NCBI GenBank assembly: GCA_023634235.1
Contig: JAMKCF010000004.1
Span: forward strand, 21,236,027 to 21,300,026
Source: Pisaster brevispinus
Taxonomy: Eukaryota > Echinodermata > Asteroidea > Forcipulatida > Asteriidae
Length of the DNA stretch: 64,000 nt
Direction: 5' to 3'
In this document: positions 22,125-34,716 of the stretch, one piece after another
Layout: the number at the start of each line of letters is the position of its first letter
How positions within the stretch are numbered: the first letter of the stretch is position 1
Made by a program: the position numbers and the translations under genes
Notes under the pieces: model-generated
What the model was told of the DNA's origin: nothing
Database searches by the model: none
What the model saw: the letters and a program-made list of their open reading frames with translations, nothing else

Positions 22125-22386
22125 TTAAAAAGTCGCATCCCCTTAAGGTGATCCCGTGGCTGCCGCTTCCCAGGTTGTATCGTAAACTTGGGTGTGATCC
22201 CAGGCTATACGGCAGTTAATGGTTGAATGGCTTCTGACCGGCACCCCCGAACAAAGATATTGACTAATAGGGAGACCGCCAACATAGGGCTGGATAGCTC
22301 AGTTGGTAGAGCGCCGGTACGTTAATCCGGAGGTCGTTGGTTCAAGTCCCGCTCCAGTCAATTTTTCTTTGTTCAAACCCAAATTA
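22125..22386 (+). mobile_element. SINE (Lys-like head), copy 3
   Basis: Unusual layout: about 150 bp (GTTGTATCGTAAACTTGG...) precede the tRNA-like part GGCTGGATAGCTCAGTTGGT...TTCAAGTCCCGCTCCAGTC at 22288-22360. Acceptor and D stems pair; C replaces the invariant U33 and the T stem has mismatches, so not a working tRNA gene. Confidence 0.75.
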
Positions 22387-22854
22387 ATTTTTCTAAAAGT
22401 ACAAAACCCTTGTTTGACCCAACTTCGGTTTATGCTAAATTATTAGGCTAACTGTATTTGTTTACAACCCCTGGAATGCGTTTTTTGCAAGGGGGTGCTG
22501 GGAGAGAATTGGCGAGAGTGAAGCACGAAGCTATTACAGCATGGGGTCAGTGGCCCGCTTAAGGGCCCAGGAGCTTTGGGATTATTATAAATGCTCCGTT
22601 GTGCAATCTGAGCAACTGTTAAGCAATTAAATATCTCTTTCTGGGGTGGGAAAAGGGTGATATTATTATTTTAATTTGTAAAATAAAAAAAACAAAGGGC
22701 ACTGGTAGCCTGCTGACTCAAATGCTTTTCAGTGAAGACTGGCTCCTTACACTGTTATTTATATTGCCCAGTTAATTATCCAGAAAGCCAGAAAGAAAAA
22801 GGTCTCCTGATATAAAAGCAAAATGCCAACAATATTAATCCTTCATGAACTAAC

Positions 22855-22976
22855 CTTCTTTGAGTAAGCAGAGGTCTGCAATGAAACCGCCGCTGCCATC
22901 TCCGCTAGTATCCGTGAAGGTCTCATATCCTGTTAGGTGATTATGGCCAGCTTCACCAGACAGTACAATACCAAGA
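22855..22976 (-). CDS. CACNA2D3: alpha2delta exon 14
   Basis: 122 bp, phase 2 in, phase 1 out; acceptor gacacag, donor gttagt. Encodes (S)LGIVLSGEAGHNHL and a Gly/Asp/Ser-rich stretch; matches the family's SLGVALSRGHG at the start and diverges after it. Confidence 0.9.
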
Positions 22977-23056
22977 CTGTGTCAAAATACAATATGAAGA
23001 AAAAGAGATGACTATTATTCAGACATTTACAGTTCTGGACACACAATCATTATTGA

Positions 23057-23124
23057 CTTTCTAAGAGGGTTTTAAATCAACTGGGATACGCTTTCTAAGA
23101 GGGTTTTAAATCAACTGGGATACG
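23057..23124. repeat. 34-bp perfect tandem duplication
   Basis: CTTTCTAAGAGGGTTTTAAA...GGGATACG twice in direct succession. Confidence 0.92.
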
Positions 23125-23520
23125 CTTTTTGGATAGAACCTCCCCCCTCCCCCGCCCCCTCCCCCATGCAGCATGCTGACTTACTGAGTACCACAATGTT
23201 ACATCGTTATCATTGAAGCTAGTCCAGCCACCAATGCGAATGGTGGGTATTGAGGAATTTGCCAGTTGGTATTTCATCTTTGGAAATAGTGTAACAATTG
23301 ACTTAACTTGAGGTTTGAAGTAGAATGTGGGGGGGGGGGGGCGAAAGAGAAACAAAAAAGTAATACACTACCCCATGAACCACTCCCCATCATCATAGCA
23401 CCCCTACCTCATTACCCCCTCCCGTGATCATAACACCCCTACATCATTACCCCTTCCCCATCATCATCACACCGCCGAATGTACCTCATCCCCACACCGC
23501 CCTCACTGAGCTAAAATTAC

Positions 23521-23582
23521 CTGAAGGGCGTCTGTGCCAAGTCGGTGTAGTAGTAATGATTCAGCCGAAAATGTAAACGCTT
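23521..23582 (-). CDS. CACNA2D3: alpha2delta exon 13
   Basis: 20 codons plus AG of a split Ser; acceptor tttttcag, donor gtaatt. Encodes LNHYYYTDLAQTPF, matching the family's NDYYYTDIKGTPFS. Confidence 0.94.
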
Positions 23583-24709
23583 CTGAAAAATAGAAACGAA
23601 GGAGAAGCACGGCTTTAAAAAGAGCAAGTTCAAATACTAAAATGGAACAGCTAGGAATTGAAAAAAATTACTCATCGAGAAATTAAAGCATAAGACTGTA
23701 GCAACAACATACATTTGTTGACTTAACAGAGCAAAACTGTGAAAGAAATTCTTGTAATTGGTTTAAAAAAATCGCATTCCAAGTTGACCTAAAAATAACA
23801 TCCTTCAATTAGACAGGCCAGGAGCAATATAAAATGTTACCGTCGTATATGCTTGCTTTTAATTACAATTGGTAAAATCAAATAATGCCCGATTTTTATC
23901 CGCCATACATCAATATTGATCGGAAACTCAATGCAGCGAAAATGTATTTGGATTTCAAAGAAGGGAAGTCACGTTTGTCACATTAGAGGGTTGACAGAAA
24001 GCCACTGGGACGTAAAGAAAGTGGGCTTAAAATACACAGTGGCTTTTTACACGCATGACCTGTTTAATAAACCATAATGGCATTGACAATGCGCAACCTG
24101 AATTTCACCTTAAAGAGTTTGGGTACGCCTGAATTTTGAAATTGTAGGACATTTTCCCAATCATCGTGTTTTCAAGACAAACGTCATCAGACGAATTTTT
24201 ACGAGGGAGGATGTGTTACTTAATTATTTGAAGGCGGTAATGATTCAAGATATTTTGCAGTTTGAGAAAAATGGCCCGAGAGGACACTGGTTTTGTTTCA
24301 ACAGATGAAATATCTTCATGCATGAAGGTCAGGGAAGACCTGGGAGACACTTCTCTCATCACATCATTGGCCAAGGACACAACTCGACATGGAATTTTCA
24401 TTTGTTTGTGAAATCGTACCACAATGGGTGTTTATTCTTTTTAGACAAAGAACGATTGTTTTGTCTTACATTGTTGTTTAAAATACTCGTACTAGATCAT
24501 TACTCGCTAACAGATAAACAAGATCTCAAGAAGCAATATTTGTTTCCAATCGGTGATTGGTTCCAGTATGAAATTCATTTCAGTTTCAGATTGATTGAGT
24601 TTTCAGCTTGATTATTTGAAAATAAAGGCTTGAATGAGATTTTAACGGACACAAAATTACTGCAGATAAAGTTTAGGGTCAAGAAGCATTCAGTGTAGCT
24701 GTATAAATG

Positions 24710-24885
24710 ATTTTGAACAATCTTCCTCCTGTCATCAGGGAAGCTGTTAGTTTATCTCTTTTTCATAAAGCTCTTGAGACTCACCTCTATCCATGTTAAT
24801 TTCTATTATGTGCGCTAGGATCTTGATGGAATAGTGCCTTATATATTTGAATTGGTTTTTTTAAATAAAGAATTGCTTTTACCAT
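24710..24885 (+). mobile_element. LINE remnant, 3' end
   Basis: LNNLPPVIREAVSLSLFHKA then LETHLYPC and stop, the usual ORF2 end; ends TTAAATAAAG, next to exon 12. Confidence 0.6.
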
Positions 24886-24954
24886 ATCCTTGGAATGCAT
24901 CCTGACAGTCATATTCATGTATCCGGTTTTCCTGTCCACCATTGCAGTCCGAAG
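24883..24954 (-). CDS. CACNA2D3: alpha2delta exon 12
   Basis: 24 codons, phase 0-0; acceptor ataacag, donor gtaaaa. Encodes LRTAMVDRKTGYMNM, matching the family's LRNAMVNRKTGKFSM. Confidence 0.95.
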
Positions 24955-25063
24955 CTGTTATAAAACAATCAAGAAAACCTCATTCTCATCATTGACGAAA
25001 ATAATTTACGAGTATCATTATTTTTTTTACAATGTATTAATATAACATCTTACTGTTTTTAGA

Positions 25064-25497
25064 AGGTAGGGTCATAGATAAATACTCCAAAAAAAGTAAT
25101 GACCATAAAAACTTGGTGAGAAGCACTGCAGCTGTTAATAGTATAAACTATTTTCAAAATGGATTCCCTTCGAGGTAATATGGCTACACCCAAAAACATT
25201 TGAATCTGAGATCTGAGAAATGTTTCGCGCATGAATCGTTTCTCAGATTGGTTTCCGTTTGTGAATGCTGCAGCCAGAGATGCGGTTGGTACCCGCTGCC
25301 ACCTCGCTAAAAATGCGGATGAATTTGACGTTCTTGTGAAAATACCCCGAGAGTTTTTTGCTGTTTTCTCAGCAAGTAGACACTGTATTCACGAACAAAT
25401 GAGTTTCATTGTATCTTTCTTTATAATTTGGCCTGTAAATCAGCATAACATTGACCAAAAAAAGAAAGAAAAAGAAAATCAATCCATGACCCTACCT
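25064..25497 (+). mobile_element. TIR element, 'GGGTCATAGATTGG' family, copy 2
   Basis: Ends AGGTAGGGTCATAGAT and ATCCATGACCCTACCT are inverted. Same body as the copy at 17.1 kb, without the internal duplication. Confidence 0.8.
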
Positions 25498-25506
25498 TTA
25501 CCGCCA

Positions 25507-25699
25507 GGGCCCAATTTCATAGAGCTGCTTAAGCACAAACATTTGCTAAGCACAATAAAATTGTGCTTACCAGAATAAGGTTACCAGCCAAACTACCATG
25601 TCATGTGTACGATTTGTGACTGGTATCCTGCTCTTTTCTGCTTAGCAGGAAATTCTTAAGCATTATTTTCTGCTTAAGCAGCTCTATGAAATTGGGCCC
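25507..25699. mobile_element. Short foldback element, GGGCCCAATTTCATA ends, copy 2
   Basis: Ends GGGCCCAATTTCATAGAGCT and AGCTCTATGAAATTGGGCCC are perfect inverted repeats. Starts 10 bp after the TIR element ending at 25497. Confidence 0.85.
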
Positions 25700-26012
25700 A
25701 GATGTAAGACCCTTTAACTTTTTCCCCCCTACTTAAGACTGGCTTTATATCGAGTGACACATACAGGATTTATATGCTGTGAAGGTTGGTTTCCATGGCA
25801 ACCAATACATAGGTCTTTCATGCCCGAAATCCTTTGCTGTTGCATGCCTTAACATTACGCAGTCAATAGTCTTCACTGTAAACCATGCAAACTGTTGCCT
25901 TGAAGGACACAATCCTAGTCATGGAACAATATTAGTTTCGGAAAAGAGCACATCCAAATTTTCAAGTAAAAAAAAAAAAACACCCTAAAGCAACCTCCAT
26001 CTAAACAGGAAC

Positions 26013-26473
26013 ACAGAGCTGCCAACAGTTAGCCATTATGAGATATGGTGGACCTATCACTATGACACTATCAGCTTTGGGTAAATTTGTCTGTACACAC
26101 CCAAACCTAACTGCACTCGTAATCAATTTTTATCATGGTGCGGCCATTTTGATTATTTCCCATTCAAATCAATGTAACCAAACCAGGGCTGAGAAACAGT
26201 CTGGTTTCTTTTTGTACAATGAATGTTATTATCAATTGCTGGTATTTGATACAAGGAGCATGACCAAGATGGTAGCAGCATGATAAAGGTCTATAGTGTC
26301 CACCATATCTCAAAAAGGCTAATTGCATCTCGCAACCAGAGAGATTTTGTACAACAATCAGGGAGTACATTCAACATAATCAGGAAGATTTTCAAATTTG
26401 TTCATCAGACCATGGAAAGATTGGTTTATTTTCAGGGAACTGTCTGCAGGATCGGGGAGAGTTGACAGCTCTG
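26013..26473. mobile_element. Foldback element, AGAGCTGCCAAC ends
   Basis: Ends AGAGCTGCCAAC and GTTGACAGCTCT, with an inner pair TGAGATATGGTGGAC / GTCCACCATATCTCA. Non-coding. Confidence 0.65.
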
Positions 26474-27669
26474 GTAAATGCATACAAATGTTGTCATGGT
26501 TTGAACAAGTTCAACTTTTACAATTTGAACCACAAGAGGTGTGTTTCCCTTGATAGCTTCTTGTGATCCAGATTGAAAATCAAAGGAGTTTTACATTGGC
26601 CTGAGGGCCATGTTAATACATGAGGTAATTTACAAGCCACCGTGCCTCCTGTCGATCTTCAAGCAGGAAAACAGTTCACACAACAATTGCCACATTTTCT
26701 CCGGGTGGCAATGTAAGGAAAAATTTATCATGTGCAGTTGGCTGCCCTTCAGGATAAAGCCGTTAAAATCAAACCAAGTATTTTCTTTTATAAAATGGCA
26801 CATTGACCATTGCATTTGTTGAACCACTGACGTGTTCAAAATGTACGGCCAATAATTAGGATGTTTTCTCTGATTTGAAGAGGGTCTCCAAGGTCAAATT
26901 GAGTTTTGTGAGGCGCCCATTTTCAAATTGAAAGAGTCCTCATGAAAGTGGGGGAAAAACTTTCAAGTCTCTCACCTCGAGCGAAATTTGAAACAAGACG
27001 TCCTCGGACAGCAAAATGAAAAATAGGTCTGTACATTCCAAGCAGTAATTTTTGCATCAGTCAAAAGGACAAATTCAATACGAATTTTATTGAATATCAT
27101 CAAAATTCAGGAATGAACTGAAAAGTCTTTGTAGAAAAATCAGACCATTGAAATGTGACATCAATGAACGTTTTGAGATTTTGACCAAAATTGCACTTGA
27201 AGGGTATCAAACACAGTGGCATTTTACACCATTTTAACGAAGGTTCCCCCCCTTTTACATAAAGATTCTATCCAATGGAGAATAAGTGAAGCACACAACT
27301 CTATTTGGCCTTGGCGTCCCTCTTTAAAAACAAATATATATATAATCATATTCTCATAGTTGACCTTCTTCCCAACGAGCTACAGGTCGTTTTTGTACTT
27401 TGTGTTTTCCCACTGAATTGCTGAAGTTGTTAGTCAATTAATTAACAATATTAACTTAACAGAATTGCCAGTGATGATTAATGTCAGTTTTAATCTACTG
27501 AACAGTCCTACATTGACAGCTAACAACTAATAAGGCATTGCAAATTAGTCCACAATTTAACACATTAATGGTGTTATACAGGATTGGTTTGGATAAAAAC
27601 ACAATTGTTGAATTCTAGTTTTAATTTTGATAAAAGCTTATATACTGATTATAAGGTTCGTAATTTTGT

Positions 27670-28045
27670 GTCAGGGCTCGAATTTGGGATAAAATTTCAC
27701 AAGACCGCAGGGCTTGTAGCTCAAAATGTTTACCGGACCAGAATTTATTTCACAAGACCAGAATCTTTATGAGAAAGAGCTTTCTGCACAGTGCGACAAG
27801 TAAATTGTAGATTTTTCTCATTTGTCTAATGGGTTAGTATATTTTGTTACTCAATGGAATTGTATAAATACCAGACTCAAGGTCAACATTTGAACATCTT
27901 TTCTTCCTCATAAAGATACTACACAGTGGCTTTTATTCAATTGAAAACACAAGACCGCCGGACTTGTCAAGTCATGAGTTTACTGGCCCAAGGCTAAAAT
28001 CACTGGCCTCGGGCCTGTGGTCCAGTGTCAAATTCGAGCCCTGAC
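27670..28045. mobile_element. Foldback element with GTCAGGGCTCGAATTT ends
   Basis: Ends GTCAGGGCTCGAATTT and AAATTCGAGCCCTGAC are perfect 16-bp inverted repeats. Inside, ACAAGACCGC(A/C)GG(G/A)CTTGT recurs. Non-coding. Confidence 0.8.
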
Positions 28046-28059
28046 TGTGTGTGTGTCTT

Positions 28060-28319
28060 TTATGTGTGAAATATTTCCCTCTAAAATAAAGTCATATTCG
28101 AGAAAACTGTAATTGAAAACCTTTAAAAAAAAACCTCAACAACTGATTTCAGTTGTTAAACTAAAATTACGGACAATGTGTTTACAGGCTAAAAATTGTT
28201 CATGGTTTTTCACCATTTTCTCCTGACTCACACCAGATCAGGCCTAATTTTGTACACATGTATATGAAGACAGTCTGCGACTATTTTGTCAGCTCTACCA
28301 ATCCTGCATCATACCTTTA
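28060..28319 (-). mobile_element. TIR element, ACAGGATTGGTAGAGC family, partial copy 3
   Basis: Opposite orientation; right end AGCTCTACCAATCCTGCATC then ATACCTTT. Its other end is missing next to another repeat ending at 28045. Confidence 0.7.
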
Positions 28320-29094
28320 ACAGTTTGTTATTTTTGACAGACAAACTTGACAACTACTGGCAGTGTGTATACACAAAGAATGGCCATGGTTCTTCAAATG
28401 TCAAATTTATTCCCGTTATGTTGAAAATTATGTCTGGCTTTTTTTGCATAAATGGTGGTTTATTTAGGATATTGTGTGGAAGTTGTAAATAAAATTCAAC
28501 GCAAGGTCAAATAAAATCAACAAATAATCATTTCACCATCAGTGAAATGGTTCATTTAATCTATAAACTAAACATGAAAGGTTCTATTTTCCCGTGCATT
28601 TTGTCCTATCATTTCCAGAGGGAAAATGTCACAGCAGAGTTACCGGAAATGCTGCCAGAATCATCTCTGCAGAAAACATTTTAATCATTTATAATGTTTA
28701 ATCATTTAATAATACGGTCATCAAATGGGATTGATAAAACTGAGAGTAATTTCATTATTTATTAAACTCATCTTTTATAAAAATTCTACCCAGACTGAGT
28801 GAGTGATTTCATTGTGTGCGATGAGATCAAACAAATTAAATTTTTTATTCTACTATAAAAAGACTAATTTTTTGTATAGAAAAGTCGTTATAAAAATTAT
28901 GAATTTTTCAAAATCATATTTATCAAAATATGAGTAAACAAAGTAAGATACAATATCACCAGACTGATCCTAGACCGAGTATACAGTGCAGTTACACACA
29001 TCGATGTATGGGTAAAATCAAATCCCCATAAAATTGTAACATCTATTAAATTGTTGCAGTACCCACTGCTAAAACATATACTGCCTCAGCTACT

Positions 29095-29290
29095 AGGCAA
29101 TCTAAGTGGTCTAGTGGTAACACATCTGCTCTAGAATGGCAAAGGTTGTAGGTTCGAATACCTTTCTAAGTAATATGTCTGTGTTTTTTCCCACAGGACT
29201 CAGGAAAGTACTGAGTATACAGTGCTTTGCACACCGTTGGTGTACGGGTTAAACCAAATAGTATCTATTCAATTGTTGCAGCACCCGCTG
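29095..29290 (+). mobile_element. SINE (Glu/Gly-like head), copy 2
   Basis: AAGTGGTCTAGTGGTAACAC, GTAGGTTCGAATACC, CACAGGACTCAGGAAAGTAC, TGAGTATACAGTGC. Confidence 0.72.
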
Positions 29291-29324
29291 CTAAACTACA
29301 GGGTTCAAACCGCCTCTAGCATCT

Positions 29325-29455
29325 TGGCAATCTCAGTGGTCTCTAGTGGTTCGGACATCTGCTCTAAAAGGACAAAGGTCGTGGGTTCGAATCCTGTAAG
29401 AGTAATATGCCTGTGTTTTTTTTACAGGACTCTGGGAAGTGGTATACAGTGCATA
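29325..29455 (+). mobile_element. SINE (Glu/Gly-like head), copy 3 (tandem with copy 2)
   Basis: CAGTGGTCTCTAGTGGTTCG, GTGGGTTCGAATCC, ACAGGACTCTGGGAAG, same orientation, 35 bp after copy 2. Confidence 0.72.
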
Positions 29456-30170
29456 AGGGAATACTAAATAACATTCTTGATCCTCGATGCAACTTTAACA
29501 TTTATTAGATCCTATTCTACTCAAATGTCGACCTCAAGTTAATCCTTGCTGTTCGCCTCTAAGTTTCACTAGAAGGACAAAGAAATAATACAATCTTTCC
29601 TCATACTTTTGTGTGGCTTCTATCCTAAGGGACTATGTGCAATGTCATCTGCCTCCTCAATGCTCTCTGAGGAATCGCCAAGGGAGTAGTCTTCATTGAT
29701 TAGGCTGAATGTAGCTCTACACATACATGTCATGCAATTGTGTTTGAAAATAGCCTACAGGTGTACAGCGCACTATACTCCATTGGCTTTAATTTCCCCT
29801 AGGTGCGTAACTTATATTGTTGCATATTGGTTAGAATGTATGTATATTTTAATTTATGGATACAGGGCTCGACTTGAATTGATCGAAACCCAATAAAGCT
29901 GGTTATTTTTTTTTTGGTGGTATTCTTGGAACATCTGCCTAATGTTTTTTTCCTAATGCTGCTTGGAAAAAGATTTGCCAGAAAAAACCTACTAGTAGAT
30001 GAGTAACACAACAACATGGAAGTGGTCCGTGGAACAGTCGTTTTTCTTGCAAACTTTTTACAAAATAGAAGTTCTGAACAGAATTTCCTTTAGCTTTAAA
30101 CGGCGAATCTTCTTACCATTAAACAGCTGAGTGGTCTTGATACTAAGAATCATTTATACTACCCTAATAG

Positions 30171-30353
30171 TTCCGAGACGCTCCAGTTGTGTAAATCATG
30201 AATAGTCACGCAAAAAACCTTGTTACCGCTAGAGGGCTCTATCATTCCGCCCTCTAGCGGAGAGCAGTTCGTGGGGTGATAGCGATTTAGATAGCGGCTA
30301 GGCTTTCACGACTACGTGTTTTTCGTGACTACACAACTGGAGCGTCTTGGAAC
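30171..30353. mobile_element. Foldback element, GACGCTCCAGTTGTGTA ends
   Basis: Ends TTCCGAGACGCTCCAGTTGT and ACAACTGGAGCGTCTTGGAA are inverted; an inner pair CCGCTAGAGGGC / GCCCTCTAGCGG forms a second stem. Confidence 0.78.
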
Positions 30354-30729
30354 CAAGACTACATTTATACAAGCGCTGTGGCAATTTCATTCGATTTAAA
30401 AGTCATTTTGAGTCATAACAACCTGTGGCCTTCACAAGATGCATATTATTACAAGACTACATGACACGGAAATCCAAACTGTTGTACAACCAATTGGATC
30501 GTAAACAACCAGTTCCCACTAGTTCCCTATACCCAAGGTGAATGATAATGAAGAAAAAATTTCTGACATTATCACAGGAGTGACAGAGAAACTGAAGTAC
30601 ACGATGTCTGGAGTGAATTTATGACCTCTTAGTAATGTGATGTATCTAACAATTTCATAATGTATACCGAATCTCCCTCGGTATGGAATGTTTTAGTCTG
30701 TTATTTAATAATTTTCGTAGTAAAAACCA

Positions 30730-30925
30730 TTGGGCGCACACACACACCCATTCTCAAAAATGCATCCTTGTGGAGCATTCTTTTGTTCTTTCCTTTGTAC
30801 ACAAATTTCCTTGTGGAGAACCCCGGTCTTTAGAATTTCCATGTGGAGACCTTTTGTTTTCCCTTTTTTGTTTTGTCCTTGGTCTCCATAAGGTACCGAA
30901 TATGAGCCCACACATGGTCCGTTGT
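30730..30925. repeat. Dispersed repeat, copy B
   Basis: Same orientation and order of blocks as the 6.5-kb copy, with a small internal length difference. Confidence 0.7.
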
Positions 30926-32230
30926 CCAGAGGCGTGTGAACCAAATTTTTGACTCCACAAAATAGTGCACTGTGTTTAGTCCACAAAGTAAAAGAAAAAA
31001 ACCCACTCAATTTCAAGGGACACTTGGGAACGCTATTTTCCTAAGTAATTATGTTCTACTTGTAATTTGTAAGTAGTTATGTTCTAGTTTTAAAACATCT
31101 TTCCAATCCTATTCATTTTGTAACAACTGCTTTTGTAGCTCAAGGCACCCAAATCCAAAGGAAATGTGTCCCTTTCAAGAGAGCTAGCAAGAATTCTCAA
31201 CTTTTTCAACAGCAGCAGCAAAGAGGAAGCTATCAGGAGGTAAACAAATTGATTATCAAATACTTCTTGTGCTTTTGAAGATTGCTCTACCACGACACGC
31301 CAGGCTGAATACAAATTGCTGTTTCCTAACACTTTTATCATTATAATGTTATGTTACCGGCATGCCAAAAGCACACTTTATTATAAAGTGACAAACAGTT
31401 GATGCCACAGCAATGAATGCAGAGTTCAGCAGCTGTCGGATTAAAATAGACACCTAATTCAAGATGCAAGAGTGCATGATAGAAATGATGCAGGTTGTCA
31501 AAAGGCAAGTTCAAGGATGATAGGTCAGAGTTCAAAGGTGAAGGTTTGAGTGTTAACTGAATGGAGTAGGGGAGTGATGGGGGGTCAGGTCTCGGTACAG
31601 TCATTCCAGCTACAGTTGGTGTTACCTGTGGTACAGTGATGGTTGGGGGGTTCTCAAAATGTCATTATTGGTGAGTCAAGGTGATCGGTTTGGTACATTC
31701 ATGGCTGGGCAATAATAACTACCGGTAGTTTTAGAACTCATTTTACATACTGCACTTATAGATCCCTGTCATTTGTGTTGTGAAACACGTGCCACACACT
31801 TTACTTTGCAATGTATACTGTTTTGACACCAAAATTCAATATAGGAGTCCTATACTGATAAATATAGGCTGCTTGGCATGCTTTGCAGCTGCACTTATAG
31901 ATTTGTTACAGTGAGTTCATAATATGTATTGATTGCGTTACGTGTTATAAGCGTGCACATGTATGTTTGCGCCCCAACACACGCATGATGACTATGAATG
32001 TCGAAAGCGCTTGAGCCAACCGATCTTAAACAGCTCCAGCTTTTCCTTTATCAGCCATTTAATACCTTATTGTTGAAATAAATTACAAACTGTTTCAAAA
32101 CTTTGTATCATTCATTGTTGAAATAAATGATACATTATATGAAAGATATCAAATGACAAGGATCCATGTGTGAGACATATTAAACAAATATAGGATGCAT
32201 TTTATTCATACAATCTATAAGAATATAGAA

Positions 32231-32310
32231 GAATATAATCACTTGTATAAAAATCTGGACTGTTCCACCATGAGATGGAACAGTCCAGATTTCACCTTGT
32301 GATTATATTC
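32231..32310. repeat. Near-perfect hairpin
   Basis: Outer arms GAATATAATCAC / GTGATTATATTC and inner arms AAATCTGGACTGTTCCA / TGGAACAGTCCAGATTT pair perfectly around an 8-nt loop. Confidence 0.85.
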
Positions 32311-33680
32311 TGCTTCACTGTATTCATAATTTTATGCATCCATATTTGTACAATAAGATATATCACCCAAATCTTATTTCATCCTTCTGGCATTATTTCC
32401 AAGTGAATTTTTTTCCCCTTTTCAATAAAAAAACAAACACTTTCCACAAAATGCTGAATTTAAAATTGTTTTTAACACTCTGTGCAACTGAAGTATAAAT
32501 TATTTAGAGTTTCTGCAAATTCCAATCTGCTTAGCATAAACAAATGGGGTAAGCAGATATAGATTACCAGCAAATAGTCTGTAATTGATTTACTGATTCA
32601 ATTGCTGCTTAGCTTCTTTATGCAATTTTGCTTAGACTAGAGTTAGATCATTTTGAGCGATATATCTTTCATCTTTAGATAAATAAGATGCATTATGTGT
32701 TTTTCTTGTGCTTCAAGAAATCTGTTTTACTTCCGAACGTAACATAACTGAACATCTGAACTGAAAAAGGTTTTGATTAATTCAAAGATAATTTTAATTG
32801 CATTTTGTGGTGCATCCTCAATTCCACTAAACTCCTTAAAGTTATAAACGTTTGCCTCACAGTCTTAGAAACAGTTTTGCATCTTATCTTTCTAAAGAGA
32901 GGAGTTAAGATCGAGTCCGAGTGGAAGAATGAGAGAAAGAGAGTTAACAACCACACAATTCAGGGCCAGAGAGTTTAGAGTAGGAAGGAGGGGGGGCTAA
33001 AAAACTGTCCAAGACTGGAGGGGGGTAATAACGTGGTGGGTGCAGTTGATACCATCACCTTAATTTGGTCTAGATCTAAAGACGTTCGGTCATACTCCTG
33101 AAGATGACGGTGGTGATGATTATGAAGATGAAGAAGCAGAAGAAAGAAAAATGATAAGGCACAATGTGAATGATGATGACTTTGCTATAAATGAATAATA
33201 CAGAAGCGCGGTCAAGGGTGGAGACATCAATTCTCCAGTTTGACTTGGAGGTGGGGGGGGGGGGGAAACAAGAAGGTGCACATTAAATATTGTTGACGTA
33301 AGTGAAGTTGTTATTGATGTTTGAGCGTGTTCAAGTATAGAATGCAGATGCTATATATAGAAATAATAATAGCCAGATTAAATATCTTTGCAAATGATAC
33401 AGAAAGGAGGCTTTTTAGGTAGTTTCCATGGAAATTAAACATGGTGTACATTGAAGAGGTGCAGAGTTTATCAGAATAAAGTCTCACCCTACTGTATTGG
33501 TTTTAGGTTATGGAGGAAATGGTGCAAGTGCTTTTCAGTTTTTTGTATTTAACCTTATGGGAAGTAGAGGATGGGAAATCCAGATTATTTTCTGACAATT
33601 TGCATCACTACAGCAAAATGGTAAAATGTTCCTCTGCAAAAGCTTCACACGGTGAAACATATAAAAAAACCTTTTATCAG

Positions 33681-33842
33681 TGTCAGGCCTGGAATTACAC
33701 GAAGGCCACAGAGGCCATGGCCTCTGTTGCCCCTGATCTTGGCCTTGGTGCCCCTGATCTTGGCCTTGGACAATGGAAAAGTGCCCCTTGGCAAAATGAA
33801 AATGGTCTTGCCCTCTCAAAAGATGAAAGTCCAGGCCTGCAG
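33681..33842. mobile_element. Short inverted-end repeat with TCAGGCCTGGA ends
   Basis: Ends TGTCAGGCCTGGA and TCCAGGCCTGCA; contains two tandem copies of CCCCTGATCTTGGCCTTG. Confidence 0.55.
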
Positions 33843-34716
33843 TATAACACTTTCTGAAGTTTCAAAACAAATCAATTGTTCATAATGTAATAATTTAGTA
33901 TTGCAGTGTTTGGATTTTTGGGTCAATAAAGGTGTTTCAGTTTCCTTAGGTCGAATGACTCATTTTCAGCACCTTTTCAAACAAATACAAAGAGTTTCTC
34001 GAAAGGCCAAGTTTATATTGACACATGACTGTGCAATCAGAATGACTGAGAAATCTTTCAGTGCAAATGAAAATAGCTTGCTGATGCTAAAACGTAATGT
34101 CAGAGATTAAGTGTGCCACAAATATTGACCTATGGACGTTTTTTTCCTCCAGCTACCTGCATGATTAGACTGTTAGGACTGTTAGCAGGTAACTATGGCA
34201 ACAGGTATAAGAAGAAGACATCGTGGGTAAGTGAAGCGCAATGCTGCGGTTACTCTTTCCTGTGTAGTCCAGCTGGTTTACTAAAACAAAAAAATCTGAC
34301 AATCTCAGAACAGAAAATACTGAATGAATAGCCATGAACAAACACAACAGAGTACAGGAAAAAGAAACAGTGACCAAAACAAACAAGTAAACATCAAAAC
34401 AATATCAAAGGAAATACAGAAATTGAAGAACTACCTAAAGGTATATACACATGTACAGCCAGGGATGTGATCGGCTTTTGGAAAAAAAAAACCTTAACTG
34501 TGAGAGCAAAGCCTAAGAGCTTGCGAGCTAAGCTTGTGAGCGCGAAGCCTACTTATATACATTTATCTTTGGTTTTAAAAGACCTACTCTGCAATCTGGA
34601 CGTTCTATATGGTTTTATTTTGATGTTTTTTATGAATTTGATCTAAATATAAACAAATTTATAAAAACTTGGGAGTGGGGGAGGGGTGGTAAAAAAAAGA
34701 AAAAGAAAAAGAAAAT

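Noticed and set aside
22288..22360. tRNA gene (Lys/Asn-like)
   Set aside because: Acceptor and D stems pair, but C replaces the invariant U33, the T stem has mismatches, and the unit lies inside a SINE found elsewhere in the window.
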